From an uncultured Hymenobacter sp. (GTDB taxonomy: Bacteria; Bacteroidota; Bacteroidia; Cytophagales; Hymenobacteraceae), in contig CAJYPK010000060.1 in NCBI GenBank assembly GCA_913776615.1, forward strand, positions 1 to 64,000: a DNA stretch of 64,000 bases. The letters are read 5' to 3'. Below the pieces are notes generated by a model, which saw only the letters and a program-made list of their open reading frames with translations, was not told where the DNA came from and did no database searches. Positions 34,642-42,005 of this stretch are shown here, piece by piece (positions within the stretch are counted from its first letter, which is position 1; the number at the start of each line of letters is the position of its first letter). The translations under genes and the position numbers were made by a program.

Positions 34642-35559
34642 GTGAACTTCGAGCTTCAAATTTTGGGCAGCGGCTCGGCCACCCCCATGGTGGGCCGCCA
34701 CCCCACGGCCCAGCTCCTGGCCGTGGGCGAGGGCCGCTACCTCATCGACTGCGGCGAGGGCACCCAATTGCGCCTGCTGGAGCACCGTCGCCGCCTGAGC
34801 TCCATTCGGGTTATTTTTATCTCCCACCTGCACGGCGACCATTATTTCGGGCTTTTCGGCTTGCTCAGCACTCTGCACCTGCAAGGCCGCCAAGAGCCGC
34901 TGACCGTAGTGGGCCCGCCCGGCCTGGAGCTGATACTCACCACCCAGGCCCTGCACTCGCAGATGCAGCCGGGCTACAACATCACCTTCGTCCCCGTCGA
35001 TACCGAGGCCCACGCCGTGGTGTACGAAGACGCCATAGTGCGGGTGTGGTCGCTGCCCATGCGCCACCGCATTCCGTGCGCCGGCTACCTCTTCGAGGAG
35101 CAGCCCCGCCGCGATAAGCTGGTGAAGGAACGCCTGCCGGCCGGCCTCACCCCAACCGAGCTAGGCCTGCTGGCCAGCGGCCAAGATTTGCCGGCTGACG
35201 AGACTACCGGTCGCCCGGCCCTGGCTCACGCCGACGTGTCGGTGCCCGCGGCCCCGCCCCGTCGCTACGCCTTCTGCTCCGATACCCGCTACCAGCCCGA
35301 GCTGGCCGAATTAGTGCAGGGCGTGGACTTACTCTACCACGAGGCTACTTTTCTCGACGACTTGCGCGAGCGGGCCGCCACTACCTACCACAGCACCGCC
35401 CGGCAGGCGGCCAGCATTGCCCGCGCCGCCGATGCGCACCGGCTGCTCATCGGCCATTTTTCCTCGCGTTACAAAGAGCTGGCCTGGCATCTCAAAGAAG
35501 CCCAGGCCGTTTTCGCTTGGACGGAGCTCGCCACCGAAGGCCTGGTAATCAGCGTGTAG
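34642..35559 (+). CDS. rnz: Ribonuclease Z
   Basis: The 305-residue protein is a metallo-beta-lactamase-fold tRNA 3' endonuclease. The zinc motif is SHLHGDHYFGLFGLL (HxHxDH). LGSGSATPMVGRHPTAQLL is the N-terminal RNase Z signature. The central flexible arm region and LPMRHRIPCAGYLFEE follow; YCSDT-like FCSDTRYQPEL and HEATF precede the last His, HLLIGHFSSRY. Length is close to the short bacterial form. The start is GTG 34642. The TAG stop at 35557-35559 lies inside the first arm of a family E repeat. Confidence 0.94.
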   Translation: MNFELQILGSGSATPMVGRHPTAQLLAVGEGRYLIDCGEGTQLRLLEHRRRLSSIRVIFISHLHGDHYFGLFGLLSTLHLQGRQEPLTVVGPPGLELILTTQALHSQMQPGYNITFVPVDTEAHAVVYEDAIVRVWSLPMRHRIPCAGYLFEEQPRRDKLVKERLPAGLTPTELGLLASGQDLPADETTGRPALAHADVSVPAAPPRRYAFCSDTRYQPELAELVQGVDLLYHEATFLDDLRERAATTYHSTARQAASIARAADAHRLLIGHFSSRYKELAWHLKEAQAVFAWTELATEGLVISV

Positions 35560-35627
35560 GACAAGCTTTAGCTTGCCCCTATCCTGCGTTACCCTCCCGT
35601 ACATTGGCAAGCTAAAGCTTACCCTAC
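35555..35627. repeat. Family E palindrome, copy 1
   Basis: AAGCTTTAGCTTGCC (35563-35577) faces GGCAAGCTAAAGCTTACCCT (35606-35625). The left arm carries the rnz stop codon, and the right arm ends exactly before the ATG of the next gene. The same unit is at 57850-57923. Confidence 0.88.
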
Positions 35628-36374
35628 ATGGCTACTTACGCCCACAAAAAACAGCAGCTATATCTGGTACTCAGCGGTATTTTTCTGGTAAATGCCTTGC
35701 TAGCCGAGATTATTGGCGTTAAAATATTTTCGGTTGAAAAGACCTTTGGCTTGAGCGGTAACCTTACGGCAGGGGTACTGGTGTGGCCGGTGGTTTTTAT
35801 TTCTACCGACGTTATCAATGAGTATTTCGGGCGTAAGGGGGTATTGCGCATCACCTTCCTCACGGTAGGGCTGATTTTATACGCCTTCCTCGTTATTCTG
35901 GGCACTACGCGGCTAGTACCGGCCGATTTTTGGCTCGACCTCAATAAAACCGATGCCCTGGGCCGGCCCTTCGATATTGAGTTTGCCTACCAGAGTATTT
36001 TTCGGCAGGGGCTAGGCATTATCGTGGGCTCACTCACGGCTTTTGTAATTGGGCAGGTGCTCGATGCCAGCGTGTTTCAATTGTTTCGGCGCGTCACGGG
36101 CAGCCGCTACATCTGGCTGCGGGCCACGGGCTCTACGCTCGTATCGCAGCTCGTTGATAGCTTCGTCGTGCTTTACGTGGCCTTTTACTTATTTGGCAAC
36201 TGGTCGATGACGCAGGTGCTCGAAGTAGCCCGCTTCAACTACTGGTATAAATTTGCAGCCGCCATTGTGCTTACGCCCGTGCTTTACCTGGCCCATTACG
36301 CCATCGACCGCTATCTAGGGCCAGCCGAAACGATCGAGCTGCAAGCGGAGGCCCTAACCGACCGAAGCGTATAA
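35628..36374 (+). CDS. Queuosine precursor transporter-like membrane protein
   Basis: The 248-residue protein has about six transmembrane segments and belongs to the YhhQ/QPTR (VUT_1) family, which imports preQ0/preQ1. Typical stretches are YLVLSGIFLVNALLAEIIGV, VVFISTDVINEYFGR (conserved T-D-x-x-x-E) and STLVSQLVDSFVV. Length is normal. It abuts a repeat arm, so no preQ1 riboswitch fits in the leader. It is followed by a small secreted protein and trpS. Confidence 0.88.
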   Translation: MATYAHKKQQLYLVLSGIFLVNALLAEIIGVKIFSVEKTFGLSGNLTAGVLVWPVVFISTDVINEYFGRKGVLRITFLTVGLILYAFLVILGTTRLVPADFWLDLNKTDALGRPFDIEFAYQSIFRQGLGIIVGSLTAFVIGQVLDASVFQLFRRVTGSRYIWLRATGSTLVSQLVDSFVVLYVAFYLFGNWSMTQVLEVARFNYWYKFAAAIVLTPVLYLAHYAIDRYLGPAETIELQAEALTDRSV

Positions 36375-36398
36375 CTACTTGTTAATCACTATGTACCT

Positions 36399-37025
36399 AT
36401 GCGCTTTGCCATTATATTTTCCAGTGCGCTAACCCTGTCGCAGCTAGCTCATGCGCAGCTAATCAAAAAAGTAGAAGTTGGCAGCTACGTGCTCAATGCT
36501 ACGCCGCAGCTGCGGCAAGCGGCAGGGCTGTTTTTGCGCAACAGCGAGCAATTGGTCGCGCGCGACCTAGCCGGTAAAAGTATAACGCTTTCCCCCCAGC
36601 AGGTACGCTCCTTTAAAATCGGGGAGCGGCAATTTGTTTCCACCGGGGGCTTCATCTTAACTAACAAATACAGTGACCGCTACGTGGCCAAAGCCTTTGC
36701 GGAACAGCTGGATAGCGGTCAGGTAGTATTATTTCGCTACCGACTATTATCCGACAATCCAACTGATCGCAGCTACATCGTCTACGGTAGCGAAGACGAG
36801 AAGAGCATCTACTTACTACAGTCGGCAACTTCGCCCACAGTAACGCCCATGCAAGTGAGATGGACCAAAAAAGACGCTGACTTTCAGACCGCGCTGCGTC
36901 CCTATCTGGCTTCCCGGCCCGATTTATTGAAATTGCTAGCTGCCAATGCACTATCGCCGAAGCAGCTTCCCCTTATCGTCCACGCGCTCAACCGCAGCTT
37001 GCCCTACGAAGCAGGGTCGAAATAG
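36399..37025 (+). CDS. Hypothetical secreted protein
   Basis: The 208-residue protein begins with a signal peptide (MRFAIIFSSALTLSQLAHAQ). The rest is soluble, with VARDLAGKSITLSPQQVRSF and QVVLFRYRLLSDNPT then SYIVYGSEDEKSIYLLQ. No known domain is recognised. It lies 24 bases after the queuosine transporter gene and 35 before trpS, in one direction, so these may be co-transcribed. The function is unknown. Confidence 0.7.
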   Translation: MRFAIIFSSALTLSQLAHAQLIKKVEVGSYVLNATPQLRQAAGLFLRNSEQLVARDLAGKSITLSPQQVRSFKIGERQFVSTGGFILTNKYSDRYVAKAFAEQLDSGQVVLFRYRLLSDNPTDRSYIVYGSEDEKSIYLLQSATSPTVTPMQVRWTKKDADFQTALRPYLASRPDLLKLLAANALSPKQLPLIVHALNRSLPYEAGSK

Positions 37026-37060
37026 CCCGCAGCCAATCTAGTATTTCCGATTTTTTATCT

Positions 37061-38107
37061 ATGTCCCGCATTCTCACCGGCATCCAGAGTACCGGCCGCC
37101 CGCACCTGGGCAACCTGCTCGGGGCCATCCTGCCCGCCATCGAGCTGTCGAAAAACCCAGCCAACGAATCGCTGTATTTCATTGCCGACCTGCACTCGCT
37201 CACTACCGTGCGCGATGCCAGCCTACTGCGCGCCAACACCTACGCCGTGGCCGCCGCGTGGCTGGCCTGCGGCTTCGACACCGAGAAGAACCTGTTTTAC
37301 CGGCAGTCCGACGTGCCGCAAGTGGCCGAGCTAACCTGGTACCTGTCGTGCTTCACGCCCTACCCGATGCTGGCCAACGCGCACAGCTTCAAGGATAAGA
37401 GCGACCGGCTATCGGATGTCAACGCTGGGCTCTTTACTTATCCCGTGCTGATGGCGGCTGATATTCTGCTTTACGACGCCGAGGTGGTGCCGGTGGGCAA
37501 GGACCAAGTGCAGCACCTGGAAATCACCCGCGACATTGCCAGCGCCTTCAACAGCCGCTACGGCGATACGCTGGTGCTGCCCCAGGCCCGGGTCGACGAG
37601 CAGGTGATGATTATCCCGGGCACCGACGGGCAGAAGATGAGCAAGAGCTACGGCAACATCATCGATGTATTCGCACCCGAGAAGGAGTTGCTGAAGGCCA
37701 TCAAAGGCATTATCTCGGATAGCACGCCCCTGGAAGCGCCCAAAAATCCGGCCACCGACGTTACGTTCAAGCTGTACGCGCTGCTGGCAAGCCCCGCCGA
37801 AACGGCCGAAATGCGCCAGCGCTACGAGGCCGGCGGCTACGGCTACGGCCACGCCAAACAGGCGCTCTACGAATTGATTTTGCGCCGCTTCGCCGCCGAG
37901 CGCGAGCGTTTTAATTTCTACATGAGCAACCTGCCCGAACTCGATGCCGCGCTGGCCATCGGCGCCCGCCGCGCCCAGGAATATGGCGCGGGCGTACTGG
38001 CCAAAGTGCGTCAGAAAGTCGGCTACGGACCGCAGAAGACCGCAGATTTAACGGATTCAACGGATTGCGCCGATACGCCCGCCAGCCTGCGGCGGCGGGC
38101 TGACTAA
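37061..38107 (+). CDS. trpS: Tryptophanyl-tRNA synthetase
   Basis: The 348-residue class I aminoacyl-tRNA synthetase charges tRNA-Trp. The HIGH-like motif is GRPHLGNLLGA (residues 9-19) and the KMSKS motif is GTDGQKMSKSYGN. Also visible are DLHSLTT and AADILLYDAEVVPVGKDQVQ. Core sequence ends near VRQKVGYG. From about residue 324 the last 25 residues (TADLTDSTDCADTPASLRRR and neighbours) come from one arm of the family F palindrome, so the C-terminus is probably extended by repeat DNA and is not a domain. Activity is likely unaffected, since the C-terminal tail is not catalytic. Confidence 0.96.
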   Translation: MSRILTGIQSTGRPHLGNLLGAILPAIELSKNPANESLYFIADLHSLTTVRDASLLRANTYAVAAAWLACGFDTEKNLFYRQSDVPQVAELTWYLSCFTPYPMLANAHSFKDKSDRLSDVNAGLFTYPVLMAADILLYDAEVVPVGKDQVQHLEITRDIASAFNSRYGDTLVLPQARVDEQVMIIPGTDGQKMSKSYGNIIDVFAPEKELLKAIKGIISDSTPLEAPKNPATDVTFKLYALLASPAETAEMRQRYEAGGYGYGHAKQALYELILRRFAAERERFNFYMSNLPELDAALAIGARRAQEYGAGVLAKVRQKVGYGPQKTADLTDSTDCADTPASLRRRAD

Positions 38108-38259
38108 GGGGTGAATGCTGCAAAGAAAAAGGCTACCTAATAGGTAGCCTTTTTCTTTGCAAGACAAATCGACATCGAGCTAGTCAGCCCGCCGCCGCAG
38201 GCTGGCGGGCGTATCGGCGCAATCCGTTGAATCCGTTAAATCTGCGGTCTTCTGCGGTC
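38028..38259. repeat. Family F palindrome with 79-base perfect arms
   Basis: Arm 38028-38106 is an exact reverse complement of 38181-38259. The arms contain GACCGCAGAAGACCGCAG, TTAACGGATTCAACGG and GCCTGCGGCGGCGGGC. The left arm encodes the last residues and stop of trpS; the right arm touches the stop of the convergent gene. A terminator lies in the spacer at 38119-38159. Confidence 0.95.
38119..38159. terminator. Bidirectional terminator inside the family F palindrome
   Basis: GCAAAGAAAAAGGCTACC and GGTAGCCTTTTTCTTTGC flank TAATA. It serves both convergent genes (trpS and 38258-39064). Confidence 0.85.
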
Positions 38260-39064
38260 AGCGCTGTTTGTTAGTGAAGTTGAAGCCTACTTTGCTGCCG
38301 CGGCTCACCTGCTGGTTTTCCAGTTTTTGCTTGACCGATATTTTCTGAATTTCGGGCAGCGGCGGGGCGATGAGGTCATTGTTGACGGCCGCAATCATGG
38401 CGCTTTCGACAAACAGGCGCAACGACTCGGCCGTGACAGTGCTGCGGCTCATGTCGGGGTCGGGTAGCTCAAGCTGCTTCACGCCTTCCAGGAAGTAATG
38501 GCTGTCGATGTTGATGAGCAGGCGGCCGAGCAGGTAGCCGGGGTCGTTCATGCGCTGGTAGCGAATGCTGTCGGCCATGAAGTTATAGGCCATAATGTGG
38601 CCGAAAAAGCGCCGCCGGAAATCGGCCTCCACGTAGGGCGTATTGAGCGGGCCGAAGTCGTCGGGGAATGTGACGATGTTGGAGTGCATCACGAACACCA
38701 GCAAATCACCCGAGAAGCGGATGTGAAATTCCATCTCGTTGACGGGCAGGCACTCGATCTTGACACTGGCGTCGGCATCAGTGGTAACCTTCTGGGTTAG
38801 CTCCAAACACAGTTGCTGCGAGGTTTGGCGCAGCAGCGTAAAGGCAGCCTGAGTGGCCCGGAAAATCGCCTGCTTAGCGCTCGACTTCTCGCGCAGGCCC
38901 TGGGCAATGAGGTCGAGGCGGTCGGGCGGCAGCGCCTCCGTCACCTCGGTGGGTTCGACGAGCGGAGCGGCGGGTATTTTTTTGGGGCGCACCGTTTTTT
39001 TGCGCGGGGCCGGCTGGGCCGCCGAAGAATCGGCCGAGGAGGCCGAGGTCACAGTTTTAGCCAT
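38258..39064 (-). CDS. Conserved Bacteroidota hypothetical protein
   Basis: The 268-residue soluble protein has a low-complexity basic N-terminus (residues 1-35, APRKKTVRPKKIPAAP). A folded region follows: LPPDRLDLIAQGLREKSS, FRATQAAFTLLRQTSQQL, VNEMEFHIRFSGDLLVFVMH and IVTFPDDFGPLNTPYVEAD. The wording matches a protein commonly seen in Hymenobacter-like genomes, but I cannot name its function. The stop TGA at 38260-38258 overlaps the edge of the palindrome at 38028-38259. Confidence 0.75.
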   Translation of the reverse strand: MAKTVTSASSADSSAAQPAPRKKTVRPKKIPAAPLVEPTEVTEALPPDRLDLIAQGLREKSSAKQAIFRATQAAFTLLRQTSQQLCLELTQKVTTDADASVKIECLPVNEMEFHIRFSGDLLVFVMHSNIVTFPDDFGPLNTPYVEADFRRRFFGHIMAYNFMADSIRYQRMNDPGYLLGRLLINIDSHYFLEGVKQLELPDPDMSRSTVTAESLRLFVESAMIAAVNNDLIAPPLPEIQKISVKQKLENQQVSRGSKVGFNFTNKQR

Positions 39065-39322
39065 AGAAAAAGCGGAATGGAGAGTAGCGCAGCCGTCGGC
39101 GACGGACGGCTCTACCGGCCAGGTACGTAGCGGGGCCAGCCCTGAGTTTCCGAAAATGAACTTAAAAAGCGCCTGATCTTTTGCGCTAATTAAGCTGGGC
39201 AGAAGCCACCCGGCGACAACATTGCGCGTCTCTGACGCAGCGCTCCCCAGTGGCGGCGTATGGCAATAACCTACACTGTGGCGTAATTTCAGCCCCTCAA
39301 CCCTTACTTTTTTTTAAAAGAA

Positions 39323-41494
39323 ATGATACAGCACACAGTCCGCCAGGCGGGCGTGGTGATGGCGCTGCTGCTGGCTGGCACTACTGCCACCTGGGCGCAG
39401 TTTGGCCCCGGCACGCAGTGGACCAAAGACGGCTACGGCTACCTCAAAGCGGATAAGGATGCCATTGTGCAGCTCGACGCCCGTAAGCCCGGCCAGTCCA
39501 CTACCATCCTGAGCGCGCAGCAGCTCACGCCCCAGGGTGCGACGGCCCCGCTACGCGTGCGCCGCTTTGCCCTTTCCGAAGATGGCAAGCAGGTGCTGAT
39601 CAATACCAACACCAAAAAAGTATGGCGCTACGACACCCGCGGCGACTACTGGGTGTATGACCTAACCACCAAGCAACTGACTCAGCTCGGCAAGGGCCGC
39701 CCCGAGTCGTCGCTGATGTTTGCCAAGTTTTCGCCCGACGGCAAGAAGGTAGCCTACGTGAGCGAGCACAACCTCTTCGTGGAAAACCTGGCCGACCACA
39801 GCATCACGCAGCTGACGCAGGATGGTACCGACCGCCTCATCAACGGCACCTTCGACTGGGTGTACGAGGAAGAGCTCGACTGCCGCGATGGCTTCCGCTG
39901 GGCCCCCGACGGCCAGAGCCTCGCCTACTGGCAGCTCGACGCCACCAAGACGCGCAACTACCTGATGCTGAATACTACGGATGCGCTCTACCCCTATACC
40001 ATTCCGGTGGAATACCCGGTGGTGGGCCAGGATCCCAGCCGCGCCCGCATCGGCGTGGTACCGGTAGCCGGCGGGGCCACCAAGTGGATGGACATTCCCG
40101 GCGACGCCGTGCAGCACTACCTGCCGCGCATGGAGTGGGCCGGCCCCGGTCAGCTCATCGTGCAGCAGCTCAACCGCCGCCAGAACGAAAGCAACATCAT
40201 CTTGGTAAACGCGGCCAGCGGGGCTGCTAAGCCTATTTTCAGCGAAACCGATAAGGCGTGGATCGACGCCAAGGATGGGGCTGTGGGCTGGAACTGGATT
40301 GAGGGCGGCAAGCGCTTCGTGTGGGCCAGCGAGAAGGATGGCTGGCGCCACCTCTACGCCATCGACCGCACCGGCAAAGAGCAGCTGCTGACGCCCGGCA
40401 ACTACGACGTTATTAGCCTCGAAACTATCAGCGAGCCCACGGGCACCATTTACTTCACGGCCTCGCCTGCCAATGCTACCCAGACCTACCTCTACAAGGT
40501 GGCGCTGAAGGGCGGCAAGGCTGAGCGCGTAACGCCCGCCGCACTCACCGGCTCGAACGGCTACGACATCTCACCCAACGGTAAAATCGCGCTGCACACC
40601 TTCTCCAACACCGCCACCTACCCGGTGGCCGACGTGGTGAGCCTGCCCGCCCACCAGCGTCTGAGCGGCGGCGACGTACCTGAGCAAGCCAAGGCGCTCA
40701 AGATGCCGAAGACCGAGTTTTTCCAGGTCAAAACGGTTGATGGCGTCACGCTCGACGGCTGGATGGTGAAGCCGACCAACTTCGACCCCAGCAAGAAATA
40801 CCCCATCGTGTTCATGGTGTACGGCGAGCCGGCCAGCCAGACGGTGGTTGACCGCTTCGGTACGGGCGTCAACCGTCTCTACCAAGGCAGCATGGCCGAT
40901 GACGGCTACATCTACGCCTCGCTCGAAAACCGGGGTGCCCCCGCCCCGCGCGGCCGGGAGTTCCGCAAAGCCATTTACCACAACATCGGGTCGTTGAACA
41001 TCCGCGACCAGGCGATGGGGGCCAGCGAGGTGCTCAAGAACAAGTGGGTCGACACCAGCCGCGTGGCCGTCTGGGGCTGGAGCGGCGGCGGCTCCTCCAC
41101 TCTGAACCTGCTCATGCAGTACCCCCAGATTTACAAGACGGGCATCAGCATCGCGGCGGTGGATAACCAACTCAACTACGACAACATCTACCAGGAGCGC
41201 TACATGGGCCTGCTGCCCGAAGACCGCCACTATTTCGTCGACAACTCGCCCCTCTCCCACGCCAAGAACCTGCGCGGCAACCTGCTGCTCATCCACGGCA
41301 CCGGCGACGACAACGTGCACTACAACAATGCCGAGCAGATGATCAACGAGCTGGTCAAGTACAACAAGCCCTTCCAGCTCATGAGCTACCCCAACCGCTC
41401 GCACAGTATCAGCGAGGGCGAGGGCACCAGCCGCCACCTGGCCACCACCTTCACTAAGTATTTGAAGGAAAATTGCCCCCCGGGCGCCCGCTAG
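39323..41494 (+). CDS. Dipeptidyl peptidase IV-like secreted peptidase (S9B)
   Basis: The 723-residue protein has a signal peptide (residues 1-31, ending ATWAQ) and the DPP-IV arrangement. An N-terminal beta-propeller (DPPIV_N; GTFDWVYEEELDCRDGF with the Glu pair that binds the peptide N-terminus) is followed by the alpha/beta hydrolase domain. Ser lies in VWGWSGGGSSTL, where the usual motif is GWSYGG. Asp is in HGTGDDNVHY and His in YPNRSHSISEG, so the triad is complete. It cleaves Xaa-Pro dipeptides in the periplasm or outside. A 3' fragment of a similar gene lies at 48018-48120. Confidence 0.93.
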   Translation: MIQHTVRQAGVVMALLLAGTTATWAQFGPGTQWTKDGYGYLKADKDAIVQLDARKPGQSTTILSAQQLTPQGATAPLRVRRFALSEDGKQVLINTNTKKVWRYDTRGDYWVYDLTTKQLTQLGKGRPESSLMFAKFSPDGKKVAYVSEHNLFVENLADHSITQLTQDGTDRLINGTFDWVYEEELDCRDGFRWAPDGQSLAYWQLDATKTRNYLMLNTTDALYPYTIPVEYPVVGQDPSRARIGVVPVAGGATKWMDIPGDAVQHYLPRMEWAGPGQLIVQQLNRRQNESNIILVNAASGAAKPIFSETDKAWIDAKDGAVGWNWIEGGKRFVWASEKDGWRHLYAIDRTGKEQLLTPGNYDVISLETISEPTGTIYFTASPANATQTYLYKVALKGGKAERVTPAALTGSNGYDISPNGKIALHTFSNTATYPVADVVSLPAHQRLSGGDVPEQAKALKMPKTEFFQVKTVDGVTLDGWMVKPTNFDPSKKYPIVFMVYGEPASQTVVDRFGTGVNRLYQGSMADDGYIYASLENRGAPAPRGREFRKAIYHNIGSLNIRDQAMGASEVLKNKWVDTSRVAVWGWSGGGSSTLNLLMQYPQIYKTGISIAAVDNQLNYDNIYQERYMGLLPEDRHYFVDNSPLSHAKNLRGNLLLIHGTGDDNVHYNNAEQMINELVKYNKPFQLMSYPNRSHSISEGEGTSRHLATTFTKYLKENCPPGAR

Positions 41495-41517
41495 CCTGCT
41501 GATTGGGAACCTTTATA

Positions 41518-41552
41518 AACCGCCTCAAGCATTCGCCTGGGGCGGTTTTTTT
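41518..41552 (+). terminator. Intrinsic terminator after the peptidase gene
   Basis: AACCGCCTCAAGC, loop, GCCTGGGGCGGTT plus a run of seven T. Confidence 0.85.
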
Positions 41553-41627
41553 ATGTACCGTTTTGCCCAATGGTACGCTGATACTGAAGCTGTTTAGGAA
41601 ATCCTTTTCAAGCGCCTGGGCGGACGC

Positions 41628-41824
41628 TGCCCTGCCGGTGGACCCCACCCCCGGCCCCTCCCCTTCGGGAGAGGGGAGCCTTTCGCGAGCTGTTAGCCTT
41701 TAGCTGTTAGCTGCTAGCTTTTCTAAACAGCGAGCTAACAGCTAATAGCTAGCAGCTAACAGCCTACGGTCGGCTCCCCTCTCCCAAAGGGGAGGGGCCG
41801 GGGGTGGGGTCCACCGGCAGGGCA
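41628..41824. repeat. Family B palindrome, middle layer
   Basis: Arms of 53 bases at 41628-41680 and 41772-41824 match with one mismatch, near the small loop. They contain the CCTCCCC and GGGAGAGGGGAG cores and GGTGGACCCCACCCCC. The bases beyond the core differ from the gltB-gltD copy. Confidence 0.9.
41686..41766. repeat. Family C palindrome, inner layer
   Basis: AGCTGTTAGCTGCTAGC and GCTAGCAGCTAACAGC pair across a short loop of TTTTCTAAACAGCG. Related copies are at 34487-34628 and 51364-51469. Confidence 0.88.
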
Positions 41825-41955
41825 ACTTCCTAAACGGCTTCACTAGCTGTACGGGTAACCATCAAAATCGAGGTTTCGTCCTTCGAGGTCCTCCGATAAA
41901 CAGCCCCGGCAGGACCAGAAAGCCACTTGTACCAGTGACGGCAAGATTACCCTAT

Positions 41956-41982
41956 AAAAAAGCCCACACGGGGCGGGCTTTT
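41956..41982 (-). terminator. Terminator for the propeller gene
   Basis: AAGCCC and GGGCTT form the stem; on the minus strand a run of six T follows. It lies 24 bases beyond the minus-strand stop at 42006. Confidence 0.7.
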
Positions 41983-42005
41983 CCAGGTGGGAGCAGGTCG
42001 GCAGG

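Larger units (their letters stand above)
41585..41842. repeat. Three-layer nested palindrome (outer layer)
   Basis: The outer arms TGAAGCTGTTTAGGAA and TTCCTAAACGGCTTCA (41827-41842) enclose a family B palindrome (41628-41824), which itself encloses a family C palindrome (41686-41766). The same outer sequence surrounds a family A palindrome at 5636-5814. The gap 41495-42005 holds only this nest and two terminators. Confidence 0.85.

Noticed and set aside
35560-35627. preQ1 riboswitch before the queuosine precursor transporter
   Set aside because: The gap is filled by the family E palindrome. No preQ1 aptamer-like sequence was seen.
38032-38104. Tail of TrpS as a real extra domain
   Set aside because: The codons coincide with one arm of a perfect palindrome; the composition is repeat-derived.
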